From Ashinkailepas kermadecensis (taxonomy: Eukaryota; Arthropoda; Thecostraca; Neolepadidae): a stretch of 64,000 nt of DNA. Each line of letters opens with the position of its first letter. Position 1 is the first letter of the stretch. The stretch lies in NCBI GenBank assembly GCA_034440615.1, contig JAOTOM010005126.1, positions 327,001 to 391,000 on the forward strand, in the 5' to 3' direction. Positions 36,126 to 47,930 of this stretch are shown in pieces. The notes beneath the pieces were generated by a model. The model was not told where the DNA came from. It did not search any database and was given only the letters and a program-made list of their open reading frames with translations. The position numbers and the translations under genes are program-made.

Positions 36126-36575
36126 GCAACACGAACTGTGCGATGGCTGTGAGACTGGACTGTCGCCCCACAAACTGTGCGATGGCTGTGAGACTGGACC
36201 GTCGCCCCACAAACTGTGCAATGGCTGTGAGACTGGACCGTCGCCCCACAAACTGTGCAATGGCTGTGAGACTGGACCGTCGCCCCACAAACTGTGCGAT
36301 GGCTGTGAGACTGGACCGTCGCCCCACAAACTGTGCGATGGCTGTGAGACTGGACCGTCGCCCCACAAACTGTGCAATGGCTGTGAGACTGGACCGTCGC
36401 CCCACAAACTGTGCGATGGCTGTGTGACTGGACCGTCGCCCCACAAACTGTGCGATGGCTGTGAGACTGGACCGTCGCCCCACAAACTGTGCAATGGCTG
36501 TGAGACTGGACCGTCGCCCCACAAACTGTGCGATGGCTGTGAGACTGGACCGTCGCCTCCCGCTCTGCGCGGTGT
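36126..36575. repeat. Minisatellite, 11 units of 39 bp
   Basis: TGTGCGATGGCTGTGAGACT followed by GGACCGTCGCCCCACAAAC is repeated with only single-base changes (mainly GCGATG versus GCAATG). The unit is a multiple of three, so frames on both strands are open for more than 130 codons. No start, splice or family evidence supports a protein. Confidence 0.9.
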
Positions 36576-37084
36576 TTGTGAGACTGGACTGTTGCTTGAA
36601 GATTTTTAACTGATAGAAAGAGCTTTACTTCTGCTTGAACACACGACGATATTTTGGGATGTTTTGTTTCGAGCTTTTACCCGGCCCTGATCAGCTTTGG
36701 GTTCCACATGGTGGTCGGGCCGGCTGATTTTCGACTATTTTACCTTCATGGGGATCATTTTCACCCGTAGTATCGTTCGATAAATTGATTCGTATTTTCC
36801 ACCGAAATGTGGATCAACAACATGCAAAATTTAGAAAATTCCTCCTCAGTGCATGCCTTTGTGGGTCACTTTTTTGGGTCCTCAGTGACCTTTGTGGGTC
36901 ACTTTTTCATATCCGCAAATATGACTCCGATGTCTTCAAAAGCCAGGGAAACGAACATTGCTGGACTGGATAAAATAAATATGCCCAACATTGCTACAAT
37001 TTCCTAAAGCTACGTCATCGGATATACATTATTTTCTGTGGGAATGCATCGTTCGATGACATCACCAGTCGCGAGTGGTCGTCT
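36576..37084. other. Unassigned intron sequence
   Basis: Contains a short duplication (TTTGTGGGTCACTTTTT twice near 36860-36905). Nothing else recognised. Confidence 0.3.
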
Positions 37085-38870
37085 GTGACTGACTGGCATC
37101 AGAGGCACCGCCGTCAGTGACTAGTGACTGGCATCAGAGGACCGGTCAGTGACTGGACTGACTCAGAGGCACCGCCGTCAGTGACTAGTGACTGGCATCA
37201 GTGGCACCGCCGTCAGTGACCAGTGACTGACGTCAGTGGCACCGCCGTCAGTGACTAGTGACTGACGTCAGCCGCACCGCCGTCAGTGACCAGTGACTGA
37301 CGTCAGTGGCACCGCCGTCAGTGACTAGTGACTGACGTCAGCCGCACCGCCGTCAGTGACCAGTGACTGACGTCAGTGGCACCGCCGTCAGTGACTAGTG
37401 ACTGACGTCAGCCGCACCGCCGTCAGTGACCAGTGACTGACGTCAGCCGCACCGCCGTCAGTGACCAGTGACTGACGTCAGTGGCACCGCCGTCAGTGAC
37501 CAGTGACTGACGTCAGCCGCACCGCCGTCAGTGACCAGTGACTGGCATCAGCGGTACCGCCGTCAGTGACTAGTGACTGACGTCAGCCACACCGCCGTCA
37601 GTGACCAGTGACTGGCATCAGCGGTACCGCCGTCAGTGACTAGTGACTCTCACACGCCGTAGTGACTAGTGATGCGACTGGCATAGCCGCACCGCCGTCA
37701 GTGACCAGTGACTGGCATCAGCGGTACCGCCGTCAGTGACTAGTGACTGACGTCAGCCACACCGCCGTCAGTGACTAGTGATGCGACTGGCATCAGCCGC
37801 ACCGCCGTCAGTGACCAGTGACTGACGTCAGCCACACCGCCGTCAGTGACCTGCGACTGACGTCAGCCGCACCGCCGTCAGTGACTAGTGATGCGACTGA
37901 CGTCAGCCGCACCGCCGTCAGTGACTAGTGACTGACGTCAGCCACACCGCCGTCAGTGACCTGCGACTGACGTTAGCCACACCGCCGTCAGTGACTAGTG
38001 ATGCGACTGACTCAGCCACACCGCCGTCAGTGACTAGTGATGCGACTGGCATCAGCCGCACCGCCGTCAGTGACTAGTGATGCGACTGGCATCAGCCGCA
38101 CCGCCGTCAGTGACTAGTGACTGACGTCAGCCACACCGCCGTCAGTGACCTGCGACTGACGTCAGCCGCACCGCCGTCAGTGACCTGCGACTGACGTCAG
38201 CCGCACCGCCGTCAGTGACCTGCGACTGACGTCAGCCACACCGCCGTCAGTGACCTGCGACTGACGTCAGCACACCGCCGTCAGTGACTAGTGATGCGAC
38301 TGACGTCAGCCACACCGCCGTCAGTGACTAGTGATGCGACTGGCATCAGCCGCACCGCCGTCAGTGACTAGTGACTGACGTCAGCCGCACCGCCGTCAGT
38401 GACCTGCGACTGACGTCAGCCGCACCGCCGTCAGTGACCAGTGACTGGCGTCAGCCGCACCGCCGTCAGTGACTAGTGACTGACGTCAGCCACACCGCCG
38501 TCAGTGACCTGCGACTGACGTCAGCCACACCGCCGTCAGTGACTAGTGATGCGACTGACGTCAGCCACACCGCCGTCAGTGACTAGTGTGCGCGGGATGA
38601 CTGACGTCAGCCACACCGCCGTCGTGACCTGCGACTGACGTCAGCCGCACCGCCGTCAGTGACTAGTGATGCGACTGACGTCAGCCGCACCGCCGTCAGT
38701 GACTAGTGACTGACGTCGCCACACCGCCGTCGTGACCTGCGACTGACGTTAGCACACCCCGTCGTGACCTCGACGACGTCAGCCACACCGCCGTCAGTGA
38801 CCTGCGACTGACGTCAGCCACACCGCCGTCAGTGACCTGCGACTGACGTCAGTGGCACCGCCGTCAGTCC
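37085..38870. repeat. 1.8 kb satellite of 35-38 bp units carrying TGACGTCA
   Basis: About 50 units of ACCGCCGTCAGTGACCAGTG + ACTGACGTCAGCCGC, with a second unit type in which TAGTGATGCGACTG makes the unit longer. The two unit types are interspersed, so the array has grown by repeated local duplication. By eye about 30 units keep the exact palindrome TGACGTCA, the consensus site of CREB/ATF-type bZIP proteins. The array lies in the middle of the 20.5 kb neuroligin intron. Confidence 0.95.
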
Positions 38871-41699
38871 ATTTTGTGGGACGCGTGTCGCTCCAAATGC
38901 GACGGCTGTCTCTTCCTCTGTAATGACCTCATGAGAGCCGCCGTGTGTCGATTGCCGCCGACACCGGGGGTGCAGAGGGGCGGTGTCACTCAAGGCGCGA
39001 ATTCCTCACATCGCAGTGTTAGCCCGGCAGTCACTGACGTATTAACCCACGCAGGAATCACTGGGAAGGGTTTTCTCTCGTCCTCGTAACTCAGGAGCCA
39101 ATGAACAGATCGAAATTAAATTAAGTGCGATTAATAGCCAGCAAAATGCATGGCATGATAGTCGGGTTTGCTAACCTTGAGGAAAGGGGTTACGTCACAG
39201 GTCAGGTGAAGTTAAAATATGTGAACTGAATATTTTTGGTACACCTACTTTTTGACAACTGAAAATGTGCCTTAAAGCGGTTCGCATGCGTACATACTCA
39301 TAGAAAAAGGATGAGAACTGTCAGTTGCATATTTCACATACATGTGCACAAATCAGGCACAGTTGAAACGTGATTATTTGGTATTCTTGCGCAATCTTAT
39401 ATATATTCTGTCATATTAAGCGTAAGAAAAGAAAATCGCCAGCATATGATCGTCTGTGGAATCGAGAAGGCGTCAAACTTTCATCTTAGTTATGCCATGC
39501 TCCATGTGGCGCCGTTTATGAAACCCTATATTATAACTGGACTTAGTCTAAGTCATTCAATGAACTCAGGAATAAAGCTTTGTCTTGTTCTCAGTTATTC
39601 ATATGTGTAAGGTTAATACATGAGCACTTTGTTATCGTAAGTGCAGCCACACACTGACGAATCACGGAAAATATGGCATATGCAACGAATCACACACTTG
39701 ACCTATCTTCACCGTGAATTAGGTCACTTCAAGACATGATAATGTTATTTGAATGTATACTCAATCCTGTGCATTGATTCATTTTAACCTATCATTAATC
39801 GAATCATTGATGGCGAAGGCTAGCATTTATTAAATACTTTCTGACGTCACCATGATGCGAACCAAGATGTGCAACTAACTGTTTTTTTCCAAAACACAAA
39901 AATAAGTGTTAATTTGGAAGTATCCAAAATTTGTCCTTGCTAGCTGCAGCGAGTCGGCCCTATTAAAAAGAAACCAAGTAGGGAGGAACGCCAAACTTAG
40001 GGATACCAATACAGTACTGGAAGATCGTGGTACGAGGGCGGACTTTATCACTCAGCTTCCCGGTCATTTTGTGTGGCTCTCAAATACATGTGGCTTCAAA
40101 CTGTAGAGTCAATCCGGCAACATAATCAACATGAGGTCTCCTCACTGCGCTTCCTCGTCTGGAAAATACGATGAGAATGAGTGGCACGTTGAGGCCAGCA
40201 CATGACCGCGATAGCTCCGTATGTGTGGGTTTCGCCAAATACGCTGAGGAAACGCAAAATCCATGGGCACTTAATCGCTGTGCTAGAAGCACTATTGGAC
40301 ACTGAAATAAATAGGCGAAATGCATCAGCGACATTACAGCACGCTATAAAACCATTCGTACCTTCGTTTTCCTTTGTGCGAGCTCCTATGGGGGAGGCTT
40401 ATTTCTAAGCCCTGCAAGCATTGCGGTAAGTTTTCTTGTGTATCCGAATTACGATGCAACTTACGTACTTACTCCGCGATGTGTTCGACATCCTTGAACT
40501 GAACTGTGAAGGCTTCAAATTGCATCAGTACTTCCCAATGTACTTGTGTGTTTTATATTTCACACGAAATGTGCTGATTCAGATGGCTGAAATATCATTA
40601 AAATGAATTATCTTGAACATCGACATGTCTGCTGGGATTTTAATTCGACGAAATGACAAACGTTCCATATGCAACTTCAAACTTCATGTTTGTATGTGAA
40701 AATGGCACGGCAATTTTGGTAGGTTGGTAGCATTCCATTTGGTAGGGTATGGTAAGACGATGTTCATAACGGTAATAGCAGGGCATTGGGTACACCTTGG
40801 GATGGAAATCGCGTATGAGCATTTCATATAATTATTCGCCGTATCTGTATAAAACATGATTCTTCATAGTGTGATGTACAGCCATGTTTAACAATAAAAC
40901 ATGAAGAGGGGATAAACAACAAAGACATCGAACGATAAGAGCCTGATGATATCGATGGCATTAGATGAAGTACACCATGAAACATTATCACATTGCGTTC
41001 GACTTGATCATCATTAGAAATACAGTTGCGGACACCGCTATATGCTGGTGCGTAGACATGAACCTTAATTGCACTTTTCGTAAATTTTGTTTGCCATGCG
41101 TGAACCTTCTTCAGCTGAGTACATTAGCTGGCGTTCAGCATTGTTTCGTGGAGTCTGAATGGCTTAGATAACCATTTGGAGGCAATATTTTGGGTCGAAT
41201 ATGAAAATGGCGTAGTCTTGGATCAAACGTGTCCGCAGATTCGGTTGTACAAGACACTGCGTTCAGGATGGGATATCAACATTTGCGTTTGTGGGTGGGG
41301 GTATGGAGGATATTGGCTATCTGCCTAAAGAAGGCTTTGGTTGAATTTGTACGCTCTTTGGCTGGCCATCTCCGAAGATGTGCATTCAATATGATGTGTG
41401 AAGATCGGAGAGGTGAGCGACGTATCCTGGATCTGGATTGCTGGAGTAGCGTGCCACGGACGATCAGCGCCCTGGCCGCCTTTCAACCCGCCCACAAATC
41501 TAGCTCGGCCATTTCCCGGCTGTTGGATCTAATGTGATTGCGATCCGGCGATAGATTGGCATACATAGTGCGATTTGGCTCTCGTTACAAGCGCTTTGAC
41601 AGCCCTCCAAACGACCCCGTCATACGTGGCTCACTTTAATAACGTCACCTACCGTCGTCCTCACTACTTAACTCGTAAAGTTATGGCCACCGGCTGGCA
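38871..41699. other. Unassigned AT-rich intron sequence
   Basis: About 2.8 kb without tandem repeats, recognised transposons or exons. Frames of 60-100 codons occur but look random. Confidence 0.3.
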
Positions 41700-41795
41700 C
41701 GATTTAGCCTGGCTGCTCCTATAGCGCTGCAGCTGCTCCTGCAGCGCTGCAGCCGCCGCTGCAGCTGCTGCTGCAGCGGCAGCGGCAGCTCGCTT
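41700..41795. repeat. GCAGCTGCTGCAG-rich imperfect repeat
   Basis: A 90 bp stretch of alternating CTGCAG and GCAGC words (PstI-like palindromes) with strong self-complementarity. Confidence 0.6.
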
Positions 41796-41847
41796 TATCG
41801 GTCATTACTCTACTGGCGACGCAAGCCATCGCTCACTCGGACACTGA

Positions 41848-42195
41848 CTGGCCGCGAGACACCCGCCTGGACACAGGCTGGCCGCTAGACATTCGCCTGG
41901 ACATGGACTGGCCGCGAGACACCCGCCTGGACACGGACTGGCCGCGAGACACCCGCCTGGACACGGACTGGCCACGAGACACCCGCCTGGACACGGACTG
42001 GCCGCGAGACACCCGCCTGGACACAGGCTGGCCGCTAGACACTCGCCTGGACATAGACTGGCCGCGAGACACCCGCCTGAACACGGACTGGCCACGAGAC
42101 ACCCGCCTGGACACGGACTGGCCGCGAGACACCCGCCTGGACACGGACTGGCCGCGAGACACCCGCCTGGACACAGGCCGACCGCGAAACACCCT
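41848..42195. repeat. Minisatellite, 11 units of 30 bp
   Basis: CTGGCCGCGAGACACCCGCC + TGGACACGGA repeated, with a variant unit (AGGCTGGCCGCTAGACA) occurring twice at regular distance. Ten-codon frames are open on both strands for the whole array. Non-coding is the simpler reading. Confidence 0.9.
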
Positions 42196-42335
42196 CCCGG
42201 ACACAAGTCGCAGGCACCGTTGTGTACTGCACGGGCTTCTGCGGCCTTAAAAGGGGATCACTCCGCAAGATGACCAAACAGCTATACAAATGGCTCAGGT
42301 CGGCCCAAAGCTCCGGATATAAGACACAGAGCTCT
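42196..42335. other. Unassigned spacer
   Basis: Short unique sequence between the 30-bp array and the candidate DNA element. Confidence 0.3.
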
Positions 42336-43130
42336 TAACCCGCCCGTATCTGGGGGGGGATTATGCTCCCTTAAGGTTTTCCGCGCATAGTGAAGAAACG
42401 GTGCGCGGTAGTGAGCCAGTCTCGCATACCTTTTCCCACATCGATTTGACATGTGTGTAAAATTTTTGAGGTCAGATCATCTACGGCCACCAAGTGATTC
42501 AAGGTCAAGTAAGGTCTCCTTCAAAAAGCTCAACCAGTCGTCACACTTTAACAGATAGATATATTTTAATGAAACTTCCAGCGTTTGCTTATCCACGCAC
42601 CATAATATTTTTTTAAGTAGTTTTTGATGACATTTGTTTTGCATATTTGCACATTTGGATCTCGAAGATTCTGGCTAAAATAAGCATTTTTATTAGGGAA
42701 ACTTGACTTAAAGCAACGTTTCACGTTGCCCTCTATCAATTATAAAAGTACAAATTCAACATAATTGAAACCTCAAAATTTTAAAACTTTCCAAAGCAAA
42801 ACATGCTGATTTTTGGGTAGGCAAACATTTTGGGACCAGGGTAGATTTCGCCGTTCTTTTCTGTTTCCAAATAATAGTTGTTTTCAAAATCTACCCCCAC
42901 AATGAACTCTATAGAGCCCAAAACATGACGTCAGTCGTGATCGATAGACCCTCCCCCTAGTGACTTTATCTTTCGAGGGGAGAAAATGTCGGGGGTGGTT
43001 TTTGGCCCTACTCGTCGAGCGATTTCCGATGACATCACTTTCGTTTTCATGCAACGCTTAGCTTAGAGATTAGAAGGGGCTTATAATGATCCTCCAACCC
43101 CGAACGGGGTGTGAGGATATGACCAGGAAG
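42336..43130. mobile_element. Candidate DNA element with G-rich ends
   Basis: The left edge reads TTAACCCGCCCGTATCTGGG with a G-run and GATTATGCTCCC. The right edge, on the minus strand, reads ACACCCCGTTCGGGG with GGAGGATCATTATAAGCCCC. The two ends share order and composition but only weak identity. The layout (TTAA, C-rich motif, G-run) recalls the TTAA element family of this window. No coding sequence. Boundaries are uncertain. Confidence 0.25.
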
Positions 43131-43443
43131 ACGGTCAGGGTTAATGATTAATGGGTTAATGGTTAATGGTCAGGAAGAGTCACCGAATGGTCATGACAGA
43201 CATCCGAAAAAGCAGCTAGAGAACAATATCTTTTCCATCCAGAGGCCCATTCCGAAAGGATTTCATAGACAGGACCTATGTAAAGCATGTGGTCACAATC
43301 ACTGAAGGAGCTTCTGCAGCTCATGGCGTACTCGATTTTTCGACCGAAGGTTCATGCCGTCTAAGGAGTCCCAGCCATCCTGACTTCTCACCCGTACAGA
43401 TTGGCCATCTGATCCATTATAGTGCCGTATTACTAATATGGCC
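43131..43443. other. Unassigned spacer
   Basis: Contains a short GGTTAAT-type repeat at 43138-43172. Nothing else recognised. Confidence 0.3.
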
Positions 43444-43556
43444 TGGCTTTGAATGGCTGAAGCGAGGTTGTGACATACGCGTAATTTCACGGAGACGGCG
43501 GAGGTATGATGGGAGGAAGAAAAAACAGGGTCGGCCCAGCCTTGTAGAACCTCGTT
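43444..43556 (+). repeat. Interspersed repeat, copy a
   Basis: CTGGCTTTGAATGGCTGAAG, GAGGTTGTGACATACGC and CCCAGCCTTGTA recur in inverted orientation at 47505-47612. Both encode GF-WLKRGCD in one frame, hinting that the repeat could derive from a coding element, but no family is recognised. Confidence 0.65.
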
Positions 43557-44004
43557 CAACAGAGGCTTAGCCCCTGTACAACTGGGCTGACAGGGAGCCC
43601 TGCGGTTCATGCGGACAGGATCCTGGAACCGATAGAAGGCCTGGGAAGAATTGCAGAAAGTTCCAGACCATCAGGAGATACCGCTCCACAAGCATCTCGC
43701 TGTTGGAATGGATACAACACCAACTAAGACACAGCTCAAAGAAAATCGGCATTAAAACCAAAACCTACAACGCCTTATGCATAGCAGCAGCAACACACAC
43801 GATAACACTCAGGCACACTGAAGGCTACTAAATATTGTGAGGAGGTCCTAGCATCCATAAAGTATTAAGGCTTAATAAGAGCCACAGGGGCCAATTTGGG
43901 TTAAGCCTATCTAGAAAAGGTACTAGAAATGTACATACTCCCACCCCAATCAATCCCTTATCCCAAGTTCCTAGGAAGCTATATATCCCAGCCTATCTAG
44001 CACC
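43557..44004. other. Unassigned; probably includes the LINE 3' edge
   Basis: The part from about 43850 (TTAATAAGAGCC, GCCTATCTAG) shares words with the LINE 3' repeat and may be its outermost degenerate copy. Confidence 0.3.
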
Positions 44005-44388
44005 TCTCACTTGCTACCGCATAACACCCTCAACAATCACAAGCTCCTCCCATCATACCTATCGTGCCACCATAGACAATCTCATCAGCATCACATCCCG
44101 AAGGAAGGTGCCGAATCCACTGCTAGGCACATCCCACACAAATTCATAAAACGTTCAGAGTTAATAAGAGACTCACTTCCTATTGCATAATACACTCAAC
44201 AATTACAAACTCCTCCCATCATACCCATTGTGGTACCATAGACAATCTCATCAGTATCACATCCCGAAGGAAGGTGCTGAATCCACTGCTAGGTACACCC
44301 TATATAAAGTTATAAAGCGTTTAGACTTAATAAGAGACTCACTTGCTATTGCATAACACACTCAACAATTACAAACTCCTCCCGACTC
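44005..44388 (-). repeat. 166-bp tandem repeat in the LINE 3' region
   Basis: CAACAATTACAAACTCCTCC-type anchors fall at 44031, 44197 and 44363, giving a constant 166 bp period over 2.3 copies. The last copy overlaps the end of the LINE open frame (stop at 44369), so the repeat unit includes the very end of the coding region. Confidence 0.85.
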
Positions 44389-46805
44389 CCAACTCCTCCC
44401 TGTCGATCAACCCTCCCTGGAATACAGCAAAAACAATCCCCCTATTCTTATAATGATTGTCTATGCCGTTTTTAAAGATGTTCAGTGTGTTGCTACTGAC
44501 AATGGTTCCTGGCAGCTGGTTCCAGTGTTCTACTACCCTGTTGGTGAAGAAAGACTGGCTTAACCTTGTCCTGCTGTGATTAACTTTAATTTTGAATTCA
44601 TGACCTCTAATTGCATCATTTCTGTTAAATGCAAACATTTCCCTGAGATATCCCTGTTCCTGACCAGGAACAAATTTAAAAACCTCGATGAGATCTCCTC
44701 TCAGCCTTCTATATCTAAGTGAAAACATATTCAATTTCTTCAGTCTCTCCTCATATTCCAGGTTGCCTATACCATTAACCATTTGTGTTGCCCTCTTTTG
44801 TACTCTCTCTAAAAGCCAACAATCTTTCTCATAACTAGAGGACCAAGCTTGGACACAGTATTCCAAATGTGGCCTGACATATGCACAGTAAAGCTTCCTG
44901 ATGACCTCCTCACTTTTGTATGACACATTCCTCTGTATTGCCCCAAGCATTCTTAGTGCCTTCTTCCTGGCTTCTTTGGTCTGTTCTGATGCCCCCAATT
45001 TTGTGTTCAAAATAACACCTAAGTCCTTCTCCTGGTGAGTCACAGATAGTACCTGGCCACCCATCAAGTATGGAGCCTTCATATGCTGCCTACCTACATG
45101 CATGACTTTGCACTTATCAAAATTAAACTTCATTTGCCATTTTTCGGACCACTTCACTAGCTCGTCTAAGTCTTTCTGCAGCAAAACCTGCTCATTGTGC
45201 CCTGTTATTGCTCTAAAGATCTTGAAATCATCCGCAAATTTCAAAACCTTACTGCTTAGGCCACATTCAATGCTATTCACATATATGATGAACAATAGTG
45301 GCCCCAGTACCGACCCCTGGGTGACTCCACTAAGAACATTTTGCCATGATGACTTTGTACCATTTAGCATCACTCTCTGTTGTCTATCTGAAAGCCACAA
45401 CTCTATCCATTTTAGGATGCTACCTGCAATACCATGGACCTGAAGCTGCATCATTAACCGTTTATGGGGTACCTTGTCAAAGGCCTTACTAAAGTCAAGA
45501 TATGCTACATCAGCCTGATTTCCCTGATCAAATTGTTCTGTAGCAAAATTAAAAAAGTCCAAGAGATTTGTGATACACGATCGCCCTTTTCTAAACCCAT
45601 GTTGAGTATCTTGAATCAATCTGTTTCCTTCCAGAAAACTAACTATTCTATCCTTGATAATTGATTCTAGTACCTTGCAGAATAGGGATGTGAAGCTTAC
45701 TGGCCTATAGTTTTCAACTTTCCCTCTTTCTCCTTTCTTGAAAATAGGAACTACATTTGCCCTTTTCCAATCTGTTGGAATTTCATTTTGCGAAACTGAT
45801 CTACAAAATATTATACTAAGTGGAATTGCCACTTCCTTTTCAGCTTCTCGCAATACCCTAGCATAAATTCCATCGGGTCCTGCTGCCTTGTTTAGCTTTA
45901 TTTTTCTGATATAATTGAAAACAATATCACTATCAATGAAATCAACATCGTGTATCTGATCACCTGTCACTGAACTGTGGTTCCCGGTTGGCAGATTAGT
46001 CACATCCTCCACTGTAAACACTGATTTAAACTGCTTGCTCAGCTCCTCAACCATCTCACCATCATCACTCAATATAGTCCCATTTACTTCCAGTGGACCA
46101 ATTGTGCTTGAAACTTTACTTAGCTTGTAGAAACTAAAGAACTTTTTACTGTCCCCATTACAGTTCCTAGCCAAATCCAATTCTTTTGCTCGCTTTGCTG
46201 CTCTGATTTTCTGCTTCACAGCATCTCTAGATTTTTGATACGACCTTAGATTTACGATATTCGAAGCTTCCTTAAATACTCTAAATGCACCTTTCTTAGC
46301 CTTAATTGCTTTCATCACATCTGGTGTAAGCCATGCTGGCTTTCCTACCCTTCTTTTGCGCCTTTGCTTTTGGGGGACATGTCTAATCTGAATTTCCCTC
46401 AAGTAGGATTTGAACTTTTCCTACATTTCACAGGCATTTAAATCAAAGAATTCTTCTTCCAATTGTATGGCACTTAAAGCCTCTCTCATGCAGTCAAAGT
46501 CTGCCCTGTTAAAATTTGGAATCTTTGCCAAATTATCCTTGATTGTCCCTGATACCTGTGCCTTGAATCTCACTATGCTATGGTCACTTCTTCCCAGAGT
46601 TTCTCCTACAATCAAGTCTTGAACTAAATCACTTAAATCTGAGAAGACAAGGTCCAAGAATGGGCCCTGCCTGGTTGGTTCCGATACAAACTGGTGTAAG
46701 AACAAGTCCTCTTCAAGGCATTTCCTAAACAGTTTACATGATGGATTAGAGGTCCAAGCAAATGAGCGGTGAAGCCCAACAAGGGCCAAGTGACATTCCA
46801 CCATT
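44369..46805 (-). mobile_element. CR1/L2-like LINE, 5' truncated, RT nearly intact
   Basis: A minus-strand frame of 677 codons (46402-44369) encodes a full reverse transcriptase. Taking its first codon as residue 1: GPDGI at 175-179, NYRPVSFTSL at 231-240, AYLDFSKAFDKV at 300-311, the catalytic FADD at 389-392, then a thumb/C-terminal region ending with FFTNRVVEHWNQLP. The 46421-46805 part in the same frame encodes the end of the apurinic-type endonuclease (FLDLVFSD, GRSDHSIV). One TAG at 46421-46423 is the only break between endonuclease and RT, so the copy is young. The 5' part is missing; the coding sequence stops at about 46805, where a 29-bp minisatellite begins. It lies in the sense direction of the neuroligin gene, inside its large intron. 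Confidence 0.92.
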
Positions 46806-46844
46806 AGAGCCACTGGGATACTGGGATACACGTTGCTATCGATG

Positions 46845-47315
46845 AGACTCACGTTGCAGCCGCTGGGACACTGTAACACAGTGTCCCAGTGTCCCAGCGG
46901 ACACTGGGACCCAGCTGGGACACTGGGGTACACGTTGCAGTCAATGGACACACGCTACAGCCGCTGGGACACTGGGACACACGTTTCAGCCGCTGGGACA
47001 CTGGGACACACGCTACAGCCGCTGGGATACTGGGACGCACGCTACAGCCGCTGGGACACTGGGACACAGGCTACAACCGATGGGACACTGGGACACAGGC
47101 TACAACCGATGGGACACTGTGACACAGGCTACAACCGATGGGACACTGGGACACACGCTACAACCGATGGGACACTGGGACACATGCTACAACCGATGGG
47201 ACACTGGGACACACGCTACAACCGATGGGACACTGGGACACACGCTACAACCGATGGGACACTGGGACACACGCTACAACCGATGGGACACTGGGATATA
47301 CGCTGCATCGCTGGG
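46845..47315. repeat. Minisatellite, about 15 units of 29 bp
   Basis: CGATGGGACACTGGGACACA + CGCTACAAC is repeated, becoming more diverged toward the LINE side, where an inverted piece (CACTGTAACACAGTG) occurs. It abuts the truncated 5' end of the LINE. Confidence 0.9.
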
Positions 47316-47504
47316 AGGCCCGAGCACCCAATAAAGTGGATCGTAACTTGCTGATATTTCCACTCTCCCTACAAAGCAATGCGACTGAGTTATTTCAGAT
47401 CTTTTGAGTTCTGCCTAAACGCCCTAATGCGGTCATAGCCTTATTAGGGACAGAGCAGCCAAACTACTCGTGTAACAGACACACCTGACCTTTTGACAAA
47501 TTTG
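47316..47504. other. Unassigned spacer
   Basis: Short unique stretch. Nothing recognised. Confidence 0.3.
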
Positions 47505-47612
47505 TTCGTACAAGGCTGGGCAGCTCCTGTGTATCCCTCCGCCAGTCACGTGAAATTATGGATGTATCACAACCTCGCTTCAGCCATCCAAAGCCCAGTC
47601 TTATAAAGCATC
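47505..47612 (-). repeat. Interspersed repeat, copy b (inverted)
   Basis: Minus strand carries CTGGGCTTTGGATGGCTGAAG, GAGGTTGTGATACATCC and CCCAGCCTTGTA in the same order as 43444-43556. The pair flanks the LINE and its minisatellite as a 4 kb-spaced inverted repeat. Confidence 0.65.
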
Positions 47613-47784
47613 TGGGGACTGCGAAAAGGATCACTATGTTTGACCGCACGAAATTAGGCATGGCCCCGCCCCCGCACCACAAAAAAAAACAATGAAGGCT
47701 ATTTATTGGGGTAGCTCTCGGGTTTCAACAGCTTTTTGTATATCCTGAATCTACATCCAAGCGGGAAACCGAAGTTCAACAGCA

Positions 47785-47930
47785 GAATTACAGCCGATGA
47801 AGACCGTCTACGGTCAGTGTCGGGACACTGCCGTCACGCTGTTACGACTTCTCTCGACTTCTCGTCACGCTGTTACGACTCCTCCCTTTAAGGGCCAGTT
47901 GTCAACCTAGCTTCTCAGCCAGCAACAAAA
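47785..47930 (-). mobile_element. Headless relative of the tRNA-derived SINE
   Basis: AACAGCAGAATTACAGCCG, ACGGTCAGTGTCGGGACAC and CAGTTGTCAACC align with the body of the SINE at 31300-31435. The tRNA-like head is absent, so this is a truncated copy. Identity is moderate and judged by eye. Confidence 0.4.

Noticed and set aside
37085..38870. CRISPR-like appearance of regularly spaced repeats
   Set aside because: The whole unit repeats with no unique spacers, and the DNA is clearly eukaryotic.
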